NCBI GenBank assembly: GCA_947496465.1
Contig: CANMCX010000004.1
Coordinates: 62,001-126,000, forward strand
Reading direction: 5' to 3'
DNA length: 64,000 nucleotides
Origin: Marinifilum_A sediminis
GTDB lineage: Bacteria; Bacteroidota; Bacteroidia; Bacteroidales; Marinifilaceae
Each line of letters opens with the position of its first letter. Position 1 is the first letter of the stretch. This document shows positions 26,195 through 36,374 of the stretch, in pieces. Under the pieces are notes generated by a model. The model saw nothing but the letters and a program-made list of their open reading frames with translations. It was not told where the DNA came from and made no database searches. The position numbers and the translations under genes are program-made.

Positions 26195-29100
26195 GTGTTA
26201 AATAAAATCATACAATACGCACTACACAACCGTATATTGGTGATGTTTGCAGCTTTCCTCCTTATTCTTGGAGGTAGCTACACAACAGCAAATATGGATG
26301 TAGATGTGTTTCCGGATTTAACTGCACCAACCGTAGTGGTTATGACCGAAGCACATGGAATGGCACCTGAAGAGGTAGAAAAACTGGTTACATTTCAAAT
26401 AGAAACAGCCGTTAACGGCGCAACTAATATTAGACGATTACGTTCATCATCTTCGGCAGGATTCTCCATCGTTTGGGTAGAATTTGAATGGGGAACAGAC
26501 ATTTATCTGGCTCGACAAATTGTAAGTGAGAAATTAATGGCTATTTCTGATCTTCTGCCAGAAGGAACTGGAAGTCCAACTCTTGCTCCTCAATCGTCCA
26601 TTATGGGTGAGGTTATGATGATTGGTCTACAAGCAGAAAAAACTTCTCCAATGGACCTCAGAACCTTAGCCGATTGGAGTATCCGTCCGCAAATTCTTGC
26701 TCTTAACGGAGTGGCTCAGGTAGTTGTAACTGGTGGCGATTACAAACAATACCAGATTCAAGCCAATCCTCAGAAAATGCGTCACTATAACATCAGCATG
26801 GATGAATTGATGAAAGCTGCGAATGCAACGAACCAAAATTCCGCTGGTGGTTTCATTAACGAATTTGGAAACCAATATAATATTCGTGGAATTGCTCGTA
26901 CCTCTGATATTAATAAACTGGGTAATTCTGTAGTCAAAGTCTATAAAAAAGCACCTGTACGCATTAGCGATATTGCTGATGTTGTTGAAGCTCCAGCACC
27001 AAAAATTGGTTTGGCAAGTGTTAATGCCAATGCTGCAGTTCTATTAACTGTGAAAAAGCAGCCTGGCATAAATACTTTAAAACTTACCGAAAAGCTAGAT
27101 GCTACCATTGAAGATATAAAGAAAGGTTTACCAGAAGATGTAAGCGTTAATACTCATATCTTCCGCCAAGCAGATTTTATCGATAATTCAATTGGAAACG
27201 TTAAAAAGGCACTGTACGAAGGATCTATTTTTGTGATCATTATCCTTTTCGTATTCCTGATGAATTACCGCACAACGGTTATTTCTCTTTTGGCAATTCC
27301 ATTGTCACTATTATTTACCATTATCGCTCTAAAACTAATGGGCATTACCATTAATACGATGACCTTGGGAGGTATGGCTATTGCTATTGGTGACCTTGTT
27401 GATGATGCAATTATTGATGTTGAAAATGTTTATAAGAGACTTCGTCAGAATTTCCAACTTTCGAAAGAGAAAAGAGAGAATTCGCTAAAAGTCATTTACA
27501 ATGCTTCTTGCGAAATTCGTTCTTCAATTATTAATGCAACCTTTATTATTATTGCAGCTTTTGTACCGCTTTTCTTCTTATCAGGAATGGAAGGAAGAAT
27601 GCTACAGCCATTAGGTATCGCATTTATCGTTTCCTTGTTTGCATCACTAATTACAGCTCTTACAGTTACTCCAGTGCTTTGTAGCTTTATGCTTACCAGC
27701 GATAAAATGCTTAACAAAAAGAGCAAAGAAAGCTGGCTGGTTTCAAACTTGAATAAAATCTATGAGAAATCATTAAATCAGGCTCTTCAATTTAAATATT
27801 TTATTCTTAGTTCGGCTACCATTCTTTTTATAGCTTCGCTAATTATCATGAGCGGCTTGGGACGTAATTTCCTTCCTGATTTTAATGAAGGATCTCTTAC
27901 TATTACAGCGATTACAAAACCAGGAATATCATTAGAAGAATCTGATAAGATTAAAATTTTAGCCGAAGAAGCACTACTTACCATACCAGAAGCCAGGCTA
28001 ACTGCTCGTAGAACTGGTCGTGCAGAATTAGATGAGCATTCCTTTGGTGTAAATACTTCTGAAATTGAAGTTCCTTTTACATTAACAGATCGAACCAAAG
28101 CTGAATTTCTAGCTGAAGTAAGAGAAAAACTGGGTCAGATTGCTGGTGTCAATTTTGCCATTGGTCAACCTTTGAGTCATAGAATTGATCATATTTTATC
28201 GGGAACTAAAGCAAATATTGCCATTAAAATATTTGGAAGTGATTTATCAAAAATGTTCCAAATGGCTAATGAGATAAAAGGATCGATTGAATCTATTGAT
28301 GGCGTTGTAGATGTTAATGTCGAACAACAAGTAGAAATTCCACAAATTCAGATTCGTCCTAAGCGCGATATGTTGGCAAAGTATGGTATTTCCATTTCTA
28401 CGTTTTCCGATTTTATTGATATTGCCTTTGCAGGAGAGAAAGTTTCTGATGTTTTCGAAGGAGTGAAAGCTTTCGACTTGGTAGTAAAATACAATGAAGA
28501 AAATCGTGGAAACATTGCCGCACTTCGTAATGCTTTAATTGATACTTGGGATGGTAAAAAGATTCCCTTTAGCTATGTTGCAGATATCCAATCTTTGTCT
28601 GGACCAAACACGGTAAGTCGTGAAAATGTACAGAGAAAATTAGTAGTTTCGGCAAATGTAGCTGAAAGAGATCTACGATCGGTTGTAACTGATATTAAAG
28701 CAGCTGTAGATAAAGACATCAAAATTCCTGAAGAATATAGAATTGAGTTTGGTGGACAATTTGAAAGTGAGGCAAAAGCCTCTAAAACGCTAGCTTTAAC
28801 TTCATTAATTTCATTCTTAATCATATTCCTACTGTTATTTCAAGAGTTCCGTTCATTCCAATTGGCTAGTATCATTTTAATAAACCTTCCACTTGCATTA
28901 ATTGGTGGTGTGTTTACAATATACTTTACTTCAGGAATGTTGAGCATTCCTGCTATTATTGGTTTCATAACTCTATTTGGTATTGCAACTCGTAATGGTA
29001 TTCTCCTTATTTCGAACTACCAAAACATGTTAGGTAAAGGACTAGAAATAAAGGAAATAATTGTCCAGGGATCCATTCACCGTTTGAGTCCTATTTTAAT

Positions 29101-29287
29101 GACTGCTTTAACTGCCGCTTTGGCATTAATTCCAATGGCATTAGGTGGTGATGAACCAGGTAATGAGATTCAAAGTCCAATGGCTGTTGTTATTCTTGGT
29201 GGACTATTAACTTCCACCTTACTTAACGTGTATGTTATTCCTATTGTATATCTGTTGTTAAATTCTAAAAACAAAGGAAATGCTTAG
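26195..29287 (+). CDS. Heavy-metal RND efflux pump (CzcA/CusA family)
   Basis: Proton-driven inner-membrane exporter of 1030 residues with 12 expected helices. The start is GTG at 26195: LNKIIQYALHNRILVMFAA matches the usual N-terminus of the family and no ATG is available before residue 17. Family hallmarks are DVFPDLTAPTVVVMTEAHG (about 37), the TM4 segment AIAIGDLVDDAIIDVENV with the proton-relay Asp pair (about 395), and GIATRNGILLISNY near 930. The TM4 signature resembles the AIG-x-x-VD-x5-EN type more than the Zn/Co DFG type. The metal is not decided by sequence; Cu/Ag or a mixed range is possible. It overlaps the channel gene by 8 bases. Confidence 0.92.
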   Translation: MLNKIIQYALHNRILVMFAAFLLILGGSYTTANMDVDVFPDLTAPTVVVMTEAHGMAPEEVEKLVTFQIETAVNGATNIRRLRSSSSAGFSIVWVEFEWGTDIYLARQIVSEKLMAISDLLPEGTGSPTLAPQSSIMGEVMMIGLQAEKTSPMDLRTLADWSIRPQILALNGVAQVVVTGGDYKQYQIQANPQKMRHYNISMDELMKAANATNQNSAGGFINEFGNQYNIRGIARTSDINKLGNSVVKVYKKAPVRISDIADVVEAPAPKIGLASVNANAAVLLTVKKQPGINTLKLTEKLDATIEDIKKGLPEDVSVNTHIFRQADFIDNSIGNVKKALYEGSIFVIIILFVFLMNYRTTVISLLAIPLSLLFTIIALKLMGITINTMTLGGMAIAIGDLVDDAIIDVENVYKRLRQNFQLSKEKRENSLKVIYNASCEIRSSIINATFIIIAAFVPLFFLSGMEGRMLQPLGIAFIVSLFASLITALTVTPVLCSFMLTSDKMLNKKSKESWLVSNLNKIYEKSLNQALQFKYFILSSATILFIASLIIMSGLGRNFLPDFNEGSLTITAITKPGISLEESDKIKILAEEALLTIPEARLTARRTGRAELDEHSFGVNTSEIEVPFTLTDRTKAEFLAEVREKLGQIAGVNFAIGQPLSHRIDHILSGTKANIAIKIFGSDLSKMFQMANEIKGSIESIDGVVDVNVEQQVEIPQIQIRPKRDMLAKYGISISTFSDFIDIAFAGEKVSDVFEGVKAFDLVVKYNEENRGNIAALRNALIDTWDGKKIPFSYVADIQSLSGPNTVSRENVQRKLVVSANVAERDLRSVVTDIKAAVDKDIKIPEEYRIEFGGQFESEAKASKTLALTSLISFLIIFLLLFQEFRSFQLASIILINLPLALIGGVFTIYFTSGMLSIPAIIGFITLFGIATRNGILLISNYQNMLGKGLEIKEIIVQGSIHRLSPILMTALTAALALIPMALGGDEPGNEIQSPMAVVILGGLLTSTLLNVYVIPIVYLLLNSKNKGNA

Positions 29288-30455
29288 ATCATTATTACTA
29301 ATAATTATATTAGTCTTGAGCTTACAAGGATTTGCTCAAGTTACAATTCAGGAAATTTTATCCACAATTGAAAAAAACAATCCTGAATTAAGAGCACATG
29401 AACAATATATTGATGCTCAAAACTTAGGATACAAAGCTCAAAACAATCTGGCTAATCCTGAGTTCGAGTGGGAAAAAAGTTTTTCTTCGGAAGAAGGCAA
29501 ACCATATGAAATTTTGGTAAGCCAAAGTTTTGATTTCCCAACCAGCTATATTTATAAGAATCAACTTAAGAAAGAACAAATTGCTAACTCAGAAAATTAC
29601 AAAACGGAGCTTAGACAGAATATTCTATTAAAAGCGAAATTACTCTGCATAGAATTGATTTATCTCAACAAACAAAAAACTGAACTTAATAAGCGATTAT
29701 CTGCTTCGAGGAAATTGAATGATTATTTTGATAAAAGATTGAAAGAAGGTGATGCAAATATTCTCGAGGTCAACAAAATAAGAATGCTTCGTTTAAATAC
29801 ACAGAATCAGTTAAAAATGCTTACTTCCAAAATTTTTAACCTTCATGAGGATTTAAAAAAATTAAATGGAGGTAAATCATTAGCTATTAACTCTATAGTA
29901 TATCCAGAAATTAGTTTGGATAAAAACATGAATGTGCTTTTGCAAGAATCATTAAATGCTGATCCTAGACTAAAATTATTAAGTGCAAACGAAATAATTG
30001 CGTCAAAACAAACTTCATTGGTAAAAACAAAATCATTACCAAAAATTAGTATTGGCTACAGATATTTGAATTCGGATGTGATGAAAAAAGCTAATGGCAT
30101 AAAATTGGGTTTAAGTATTCCTTTATGGGAAAATAAGCACAAAGTGAAACAAGCTAAATTGATTGAGCAATTCAGAAAAGAAGAGTATAGCATCGGTAAA
30201 ATGGAAAAAGAAAATAATTTTTTGAAGCTTTTTCACAACTATTTAAGTCTGGATAAAAGCTTAAAAGAGTACCAGAAAATCTTCTCTGAAAAGCAATACG
30301 ATCAATTATTACAAAAAGCTCTAAAATTCGGTGAAATATCAGGAATAGAATACCTTACAGAGAGCATTTATTACTACGATAGCTTTGATACATATCTAGA
30401 AATAGAGTATGAATACAACAAAACCATAGCACAAATTCAGAAATTTAAACTGTAA
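29280..30455 (+). CDS. Outer-membrane efflux channel (TolC/CusC family)
   Basis: Outer-membrane factor of 391 residues, third part of the pump. The signal peptide is 1-19 (LLIIILVLSLQGFA). Two halves each carry the long helical hairpins of the family (IEKNNPELRAHEQYIDAQNLG near 27; LNADPRLKLLSANEIIASK near 225) and short amphipathic strands. No lipobox. It is a little shorter than typical TolC proteins (about 420-470), as is common for CzcC-like members. The start codon lies inside the end of the pump gene (8-base overlap), so the two are translationally coupled. Confidence 0.88.
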   Translation: MLRSLLLIIILVLSLQGFAQVTIQEILSTIEKNNPELRAHEQYIDAQNLGYKAQNNLANPEFEWEKSFSSEEGKPYEILVSQSFDFPTSYIYKNQLKKEQIANSENYKTELRQNILLKAKLLCIELIYLNKQKTELNKRLSASRKLNDYFDKRLKEGDANILEVNKIRMLRLNTQNQLKMLTSKIFNLHEDLKKLNGGKSLAINSIVYPEISLDKNMNVLLQESLNADPRLKLLSANEIIASKQTSLVKTKSLPKISIGYRYLNSDVMKKANGIKLGLSIPLWENKHKVKQAKLIEQFRKEEYSIGKMEKENNFLKLFHNYLSLDKSLKEYQKIFSEKQYDQLLQKALKFGEISGIEYLTESIYYYDSFDTYLEIEYEYNKTIAQIQKFKL

Positions 30456-30565
30456 TATTATTTGGAATGTGTTAAAATACCACATTTTATAAAACCTTTT
30501 TGAAACATGCGGCGTACAACATGCAAAACGATTTCCGTTTTTTAAGGTTTAAAGTGAATAGATAG

Positions 30566-30597
30566 AAGAGGATGGAGTGGTTACCATCCTCTTTTGT
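30566..30597 (+). terminator. Terminator of the efflux operon (hairpin element copy A)
   Basis: The stem GAGGATGG / CCATCCTC (30568-30575 with 30584-30591) has loop AGTGGTTA and is followed by TTTTGTATTTT. It is preceded by GGTTTAAAGTGAATA. A second copy of the same element lies 237 bases downstream. Confidence 0.85.
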
Positions 30598-30764
30598 ATT
30601 TTACCAGCCCAACACAAATTCTCAAAAAAACACTTTATTAGAAAAGAAAATATGCTAGATCAATTTATCTAATTGATTAATTCACAGTGATAAAAAATCA
30701 TTTTAATTAAAATTTCTTAAACTTTTTATTGACAATAAAAATATTAACCCTTATATTGCAATTG

Positions 30765-30833
30765 AATTTTCTATGGAAAGTTCAGGTTTTAAAGTGAATA
30801 TGAAAAGGACGGAGTGGTTGCCGTCCTTTTTCG
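30765..30833 (+). ncRNA. Candidate small RNA ending at hairpin element copy B
   Basis: TTG-N20-TATATTGC (starting near 30731) is a fair Bacteroidota promoter. About 35-40 bases after it comes GGTTTTAAAGTGAATA and then the terminator hairpin AAAAGGACGG / CCGTCCTTTT (30803-30812 with 30821-30830) plus a T run. No reading frame of useful length fits between promoter and terminator. The preceding operon already ends at copy A, so a second plus-strand terminator here suggests an independent transcript of about 70 bases. Unproven. Confidence 0.4.
30803..30833 (+). terminator. Intrinsic terminator, hairpin element copy B
   Basis: A 10-bp perfect stem with loop AGTGGTTG is followed by TTTTTCG TTTT on the plus strand. 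Compared with copy A, a T-A pair of the stem is C-G here, a compensatory change. Confidence 0.85.
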
Positions 30834-30859
30834 TTTTATAAAATTTCATCTTTTTATTT

Positions 30860-31465
30860 TCACTTTAAAACACCTAATTTGAGGTTTATCCCTAAACCAA
30901 AGACGGTTGTTTTTTCATTTAGAACGATAAACGCAGACAAACCGATACCAACATATTTAGAAAATGCAATTTCCAATTCAGGTTTAAAAACAATGCTTAG
31001 CATTTCTGAATGGCGCTTTTTATAACTGTAATTACCTATAAAAAATTCACTAGATACTGCATCATCAATAATATTATAAGCATAAGCTTCTTTAAATTCC
31101 GAATACGCCAAACCAGCTCTCAAATTCCATCTTCCTTTCTCGCTTCCTTTGTATGGTAAAATAAACCCTCCCAAAATAGAATAAGATTTCAGTTCATCTT
31201 TTGGTGTATTTGCTCCCAATGATACAATACTTGAAAGTCCTCCAGAATAATCATCTGGTCGAGATGGATCCTTTCGCTCAAAATGAGAAAAAGAAAATTG
31301 AAACGATATTTTTTGATTGTGAATGTAATTTGCGGCTAGATCTCCTCCAATGTAGTTTCCAACTGATCCACCAGCATCCAAATAAAATAAATTCTCTTTA
31401 AGAATTTGAGCATTTACTATTGTGGATCCGATTAAAATATAAAGAGCAATTACAAACTGTTTCAT
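30860..31465 (-). CDS. Outer-membrane beta-barrel protein of unknown function
   Basis: A 201-residue exported protein with signal peptide MKQFVIALYILIGSTIVNA. The mature chain is made of alternating strands with aromatic girdle residues (KISFQFSFSHFERK, GRWNLRAGLAYSEF, MLSIVFKPELEIAFS, VGIGLSAFIVLNEKTTVFGLGINLKLGVLK), as in small 8-stranded barrels. No enzyme motif. A porin or structural role is possible; I cannot name a family. Single gene, converging with the efflux operon. Confidence 0.72.
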   Translation of the reverse strand: MKQFVIALYILIGSTIVNAQILKENLFYLDAGGSVGNYIGGDLAANYIHNQKISFQFSFSHFERKDPSRPDDYSGGLSSIVSLGANTPKDELKSYSILGGFILPYKGSEKGRWNLRAGLAYSEFKEAYAYNIIDDAVSSEFFIGNYSYKKRHSEMLSIVFKPELEIAFSKYVGIGLSAFIVLNEKTTVFGLGINLKLGVLK

Positions 31466-31525
31466 AGATACTTTAACTTTTTACAAATAGTCAATACTAA
31501 ATCTACACTAACTGTGCTTAAATCA

Positions 31526-31553
31526 CAAAAAAAAGAGAGACTAAAAGCCTCTC
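31526..31553 (-). terminator. Terminator after the LruC protein gene
   Basis: The stem GAGAG / CTCTC (31549-31553 with 31535-31539), with a G-T pair extending it, is followed by eight T residues on the minus strand. Confidence 0.7.
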
Positions 31554-31577
31554 CTTAAATATATCTGTTTTTAAAAA

Positions 31578-33692
31578 CTATTTGCTATAAATATTGGATG
31601 AATTTCTGTAACCAGATCCATTCATATACCAATCTTTATTGCTATTTCCGTTACTACTAGCCCAATTATCAAAAAGTAAGTAAGAATTCAAAATACTCTT
31701 CTTTTCAGATGGATAGTCGAAGGATACGGGAACATTAATTGCCCATGGCAAATATTGATCTGAAACGTAATACTTTCCATTATTCTCATTACTATCGTCA
31801 TCGTATTGCCCCAATAAACTTGTGTCTGCCAAGTCAGTTGGTTCATGATTTGGTAAATGAACTTCTTTTCCTCTTTGCTGATCAATAATAATAAATGGAT
31901 TGTAAGGAGGCGTACCTAAATCATCTCCATTAACTGGATTCGTAAAATTAATTGTCATTTTGAGAGTGTCAGGTGTTGAATATGGTGAATTCGGATCTGT
32001 ATTAACACCACTACCTGCTCCAGGATAATCAATTACATTATAAGGATCGTCAAAACAAATAATAGTTGCCTTTGATTGTCCATTCTCTGTTCCATTCGAA
32101 GAGATATCCAAATAACCATCGGTAATTCTTTGTCCTGTCACAGATTCAATACTAGCTGGTGTCGTCTCTAAAGCAAAACCAAAAGCATTTTTAAACGATG
32201 CTCCAATTGCTTTTACCAACAGTTTTGCGTCTATCTGTACAATATCATTATCAGAATTAGTAATCTGATTAAAATTATAAGCAACTACCAAATCGTTAAA
32301 ATCAAAATCACCTTTACTTGGCCATAAATCTTCAAATGCTAAGGAACCAAATTCACCTTCTGCAACATAGTAATTATTAAAGGCTTTTGTTGGGTCCGAA
32401 GGGTATTCATCAAACTCATCAGGTGTACCATCATTATCTTCATCGTCTGCCTCTTTGTCTACTTCCTGATAATCTTCAGGTTTAACAGCACTCATAGGAT
32501 TTATAGTTGCGTAAAAAATCGCATCATTAAAATCATGATCACAGGAAGGTGAACTTCTGTCAATATCCTCAAATCCCAAAATCATTCGCTCGGTATCTCC
32601 ATCATACAATAAGACATTGTGCTTACGTAAAGCACCCGAATTTTCGATATTTAAACTTGTATTTGAATAATGTGTATATACCTTATTATTTACTTCACGT
32701 TTTCCATCTTGCCAACCATGAGCAACCAAAAACCATCCTACCGATCTACCAGCAGGAAATAATTTTACATATTCATTCTCATTCTGATCCAAATAAAGCA
32801 ATTGAACTTTGTTTCCAGAGACGATTTCATCTTTATTCCCCATTGATACATTTGGGAAAATGATGGTTAAATCATCAATATCATTAACACTTGATGGAGG
32901 ATTATCTGTTGGATAAGTGTAATATCCTAAAGCGTTTTTCCAACCAGCCCCTTCATGAACAAAAGTAACCCAAATTTCACCCTCTTCATACATAGAAAGG
33001 TTAGTATCCTCACTATTTGCAAGGTATTCAGGATGTGTATTCATTAAAGTATTCCCTTCAGGTAAAGAAGCATTTACCATTTCTAGAAAATCATTTGTAA
33101 TTTCATCATTTGCTGATTCCAAATAATCCGGCTTACCTTTTTTACCCCAGGATCCTAAAATGTAATAACCGTTATCACTATCAACATTAGGTATATTATC
33201 AATTTTCACCGCTGTTTTGACTGACGATTTTAAATTATCAGAACCACCTATGGCAATATTAACATTCTCTCCCTGCAAAGCAAAAGAATTATACCTAGGC
33301 AAACCTGCATGATAAGTTAATACATATATACTGTCTATACTGGAAGGAGGATTTAATTTGCACTCAATGGCACCATTAGAATTGGTTAAACCCTTATAAA
33401 ATAAAGATTTCTTATAATCTGGCACGAATACTCCGGCAGTATCCACCGGGTTATTCATATACATCTCCAAATAAACACCATTTAGAGGTTCATTCTGAGG
33501 ATTCGAAGTAGTCAAAGATATCTGATATTCCACAACAGTTTCAAAATCAAAACCTGCATATTTACCATCGGGTTCTTTAGGATTTTCTATGCCTCCACCA
33601 TCATCTTCCGGAGAACTATCAGAACAGGAATAAAAGCTAATCCCTATCAAAAACAAAATGGATAAACACAAGGTAATTTTGGTTAATTTCAT
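31578..33692 (-). CDS. LruC-domain lipoprotein with calcium-binding-type repeat
   Basis: Surface or periplasmic lipoprotein of 704 residues from the ATG at 33690-33692 (lipobox FYSC; an upstream ATG adds 12 residues and an unusually long signal). The LruC/DUF4842 signatures are RMILGFEDIDRSSPSCDHDF and FNDAIFY near 380. An Asp-rich DEDNDGTPDEFDEYPSDP loop of the thrombospondin type 3 / EF-hand-like kind follows (about 420). A second FEDLWPSKGDFDFNDLVVAY copy lies near 455. The C-terminal part has a beta-rich domain. LruC proteins are known from Bacteroidota and Leptospira; their function is poorly understood. No neighbours suggest a substrate. Confidence 0.82.
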   Translation of the reverse strand: MKLTKITLCLSILFLIGISFYSCSDSSPEDDGGGIENPKEPDGKYAGFDFETVVEYQISLTTSNPQNEPLNGVYLEMYMNNPVDTAGVFVPDYKKSLFYKGLTNSNGAIECKLNPPSSIDSIYVLTYHAGLPRYNSFALQGENVNIAIGGSDNLKSSVKTAVKIDNIPNVDSDNGYYILGSWGKKGKPDYLESANDEITNDFLEMVNASLPEGNTLMNTHPEYLANSEDTNLSMYEEGEIWVTFVHEGAGWKNALGYYTYPTDNPPSSVNDIDDLTIIFPNVSMGNKDEIVSGNKVQLLYLDQNENEYVKLFPAGRSVGWFLVAHGWQDGKREVNNKVYTHYSNTSLNIENSGALRKHNVLLYDGDTERMILGFEDIDRSSPSCDHDFNDAIFYATINPMSAVKPEDYQEVDKEADDEDNDGTPDEFDEYPSDPTKAFNNYYVAEGEFGSLAFEDLWPSKGDFDFNDLVVAYNFNQITNSDNDIVQIDAKLLVKAIGASFKNAFGFALETTPASIESVTGQRITDGYLDISSNGTENGQSKATIICFDDPYNVIDYPGAGSGVNTDPNSPYSTPDTLKMTINFTNPVNGDDLGTPPYNPFIIIDQQRGKEVHLPNHEPTDLADTSLLGQYDDDSNENNGKYYVSDQYLPWAINVPVSFDYPSEKKSILNSYLLFDNWASSNGNSNKDWYMNGSGYRNSSNIYSK

Positions 33693-33785
33693 AGTCAATA
33701 GCAGTTTTATAAAAATTAAACTCTTCATTAAAATTTAGAATACGCTGATCTTTTAAAAAAGTTTGTCTTTGGGCATTTCGTCAAT

Positions 33786-33816
33786 AAAAAAGCGGATAAT
33801 CTATCTGATTACCCGC
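33786..33816 (-). terminator. Terminator after the AsmA-like gene
   Basis: A 10-bp stem (GCGGGTAATC / GATTATCCGC, 33807-33816 with 33792-33801, one G-T pair) is followed by six T residues on the minus strand. Confidence 0.85.
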
Positions 33817-33853
33817 CATTTATCACAAAAATGATTTTTTATTTAAACTCTTT

Positions 33854-36337
33854 CTACTTGAATAATTTCTTCAAAAGATCCTTTCCTTTTTTCTCCAATT
33901 CCTTTTTAGCTTTGCGTTCCAATTCTTTAGCAACCGCCTTTTGAGCCTGTTTAATTGCCTTACTTAAATCCAACTTTACTTCCGGTTTATCAACTGTACC
34001 CTTAATCTTAACTGCAACATCAAAAGCAGGAACATTATCCATACCAGGTAACTTATCAAAGTACTGATTCACCTCTTTACCAAGCTCTTCTTTAGGCAAT
34101 TTCATATCCATAGTAAAATCCAACTTGCCATCAACCGATTGTGTGCCGTAAATAGTTGCAGGATGACCAGCAACCTTAGCCTTAAATGGTTTCACCTCAA
34201 CATTACCATTCGTAATTACAAAATTCATTTTGAATTCTGTTACCGATATCCTTTTGTACTGATCGTTCTTTAAAGCTTTAGCCAACGCATCAAACGCTTT
34301 ATTGTCTTTAATCAGAATTTTTTGAGAATGCAATGAACCTTTTCCATTCATACTTGCTGGTATAGGATTCATTTCTTTATCTAAAGCAGCTGTAACAATT
34401 AAATCAGAAGAAACTTTTCCTTCGCAATTCATTGCTATTGGCATCATCTCCTTAATCATACTTAAAGAATGATAAGCAGAATTGATATCAAAATTATTGA
34501 TATCCATACCAAAATTTGTTGTCGGTCTTTCTATATTCCTGGTGCTGTATTCTCCATCTAAAGTTAAATTTCCTTTTAGCATATCCATCGACAAATTCGT
34601 AAGTCTTGCCGTAGCATTCTTCACCTCAATCAATCCCTTCACATTCTTCATATCCATTTTATCGAAACGAATGTTTTTCATGTTAGAAGTCAGTCTCAAG
34701 TTCAAGTTAGCAGGAATTTCAATTACTGATAAAGGAATGGTATCGATACTCTCAGCCTGTGCTTCATCTTCTTCGGTCATGAATTCATTTAAATCTATTG
34801 AATTTGAAGTAAGGTTAAAAGTTCCTTTTAAGGTTTCATTCTTCATAGCATATGGAATAAAATTCTCAATTTTTCCTTTAAGTTGAATGTCCGTTTTCCC
34901 AATTCTTGAATCGAATGAATTTAAGCTAATGTATCTTGGGGTAAAATCCATTACTGATTTAATAATCTTTATCCCTTGAGGAAAATCGGGAGTTGTAAAA
35001 ACGAAATTGTTCAATTTCACATCACCCTTTGCACTGAATTTTTCGTATTGCTCTTTTTCAATCGAAGAGTATCTGCCATTAAAAGATACATCAGAGGTTA
35101 CCATTCCCGAAATCTTAATACTATCCATTGGAATAGCATGTCTGATTTTTTCAAAATCGATCACTCCTTTAAAGAGTCCACTTAATAATGGATCTGTCAT
35201 AGGATTCTTTACATGAAGCTCCGCATTAAATGGATTGTTTGCCACTTCAAAATGGAATGAATTTACATCGGCAGTTAATAAATCCAAATCTCCACCAGGG
35301 TGATTCACCTGAGCATCTACATTGATAGATTTAACTGATTCAGGTAAATCAGCATATTTAATATTGGCATCATTCACTTTTAACTTGGCTCCAAAAGCAG
35401 GAAAGTTCTCTTCTTTGTATTCCCCTTTTACAAACGCATGCAACTCCAAATTTCCAGTTGTTTCCAAACCTTCCATTTCCGATTTGAACACATCAGGAAC
35501 CATGGCTAATAAAGATTTAAAATCTGTTTTGTTGGCATTCATCTTCAGATCCATATCATAACCATCATCAATCATACCCACTTTACCATCAATACCAAAA
35601 CTCAGGTCATTTATCGAAAGCTTGTTCTCTTTAAAAGTAAAGATCATATTCTCAAGATCAGCTGCAAGAATCGCTTTTAAGTCAACTTTTGCCTTATTCA
35701 AGTATCTTGTTTCTTCATAGTCGAAATCAATTCCTGAAACGGTAGTTAATACATCTAAGTTGGTTGATTTTGCAGAGAAATCACCACTCAAAACCAAATC
35801 TAGATCAGCAACTGACAATACCGTTTTCATACTGGCATCATCGTAAATCAATGCAAAGTTTTCAATCTTTACCTCCTCAAATATTACCTTAAAATCGGAA
35901 GTTTCACCCGTTTCTTCAACAACTACTTCCTCTTCTCCACTCGACTTTACAATATCCCAATTGGCTTTTCCCGATTGCAAAACCTTAGCCTTAATTTTAG
36001 AATTCGCTAAAACAATGGTTCCAACCTCAATTTTACTTCCTGATAAAGCTGAAGACAAATCAACCGCAGTATATAAACTTCCAACTGAAGCCAATGTATC
36101 TTCGGCAAATTCATTTTTGCCAACTACACTTACATTTTCAAGTTCTACATATAAATTTGGGAAGTTCTTCAGCATCGAGAGAGAGATCCCTCCAATTTCA
36201 ACTTTTGCATCAAGAGTATTATTGATTTCTGTCTTTACTTTCTCAAGAATTTGATCCTTAAAAAAGTATGGTAAAACAATAAGAAGTGCCAAAAGCACAA
36301 CCAGCAATCCTCCGAATATTTTCAGAAATTTCTTCAT
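33854..36337 (-). CDS. AsmA-family protein
   Basis: An 827-residue envelope protein of the AsmA/TamB-like superfamily, which form long beta-grooves for lipid transfer between membranes. One N-terminal membrane segment (about 5-27, IFGGLLVVLLALLIVLPYFF) is followed by the typical start of the family, DQILEKVKTEINNTLDAKVEIGGISLSMLKNFP (described as about 29-61). Repetitive beta-rich sequence with periplasmic character covers the rest. The C-terminus is a Lys/Glu-rich amphipathic helix (about 790-827). Single-gene transcript with a TATATTTG -7 element 30 bases before its ATG. A second, unrelated DUF748-type member lies at 59283. Confidence 0.86.
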   Translation of the reverse strand: MKKFLKIFGGLLVVLLALLIVLPYFFKDQILEKVKTEINNTLDAKVEIGGISLSMLKNFPNLYVELENVSVVGKNEFAEDTLASVGSLYTAVDLSSALSGSKIEVGTIVLANSKIKAKVLQSGKANWDIVKSSGEEEVVVEETGETSDFKVIFEEVKIENFALIYDDASMKTVLSVADLDLVLSGDFSAKSTNLDVLTTVSGIDFDYEETRYLNKAKVDLKAILAADLENMIFTFKENKLSINDLSFGIDGKVGMIDDGYDMDLKMNANKTDFKSLLAMVPDVFKSEMEGLETTGNLELHAFVKGEYKEENFPAFGAKLKVNDANIKYADLPESVKSINVDAQVNHPGGDLDLLTADVNSFHFEVANNPFNAELHVKNPMTDPLLSGLFKGVIDFEKIRHAIPMDSIKISGMVTSDVSFNGRYSSIEKEQYEKFSAKGDVKLNNFVFTTPDFPQGIKIIKSVMDFTPRYISLNSFDSRIGKTDIQLKGKIENFIPYAMKNETLKGTFNLTSNSIDLNEFMTEEDEAQAESIDTIPLSVIEIPANLNLRLTSNMKNIRFDKMDMKNVKGLIEVKNATARLTNLSMDMLKGNLTLDGEYSTRNIERPTTNFGMDINNFDINSAYHSLSMIKEMMPIAMNCEGKVSSDLIVTAALDKEMNPIPASMNGKGSLHSQKILIKDNKAFDALAKALKNDQYKRISVTEFKMNFVITNGNVEVKPFKAKVAGHPATIYGTQSVDGKLDFTMDMKLPKEELGKEVNQYFDKLPGMDNVPAFDVAVKIKGTVDKPEVKLDLSKAIKQAQKAVAKELERKAKKELEKKGKDLLKKLFK

Positions 36338-36366
36338 TCAGTTTTGTTTTAATAATTTTTACATAA

Positions 36367-36374
36367 CAAATATA
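36367..36374 (-). promoter_or_regulatory. -7 promoter element for the AsmA-like gene
   Basis: The minus strand reads TATATTTG, an exact TAnnTTTG match, 30 bases before the start codon. No strong -33 element was found. Confidence 0.55.
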
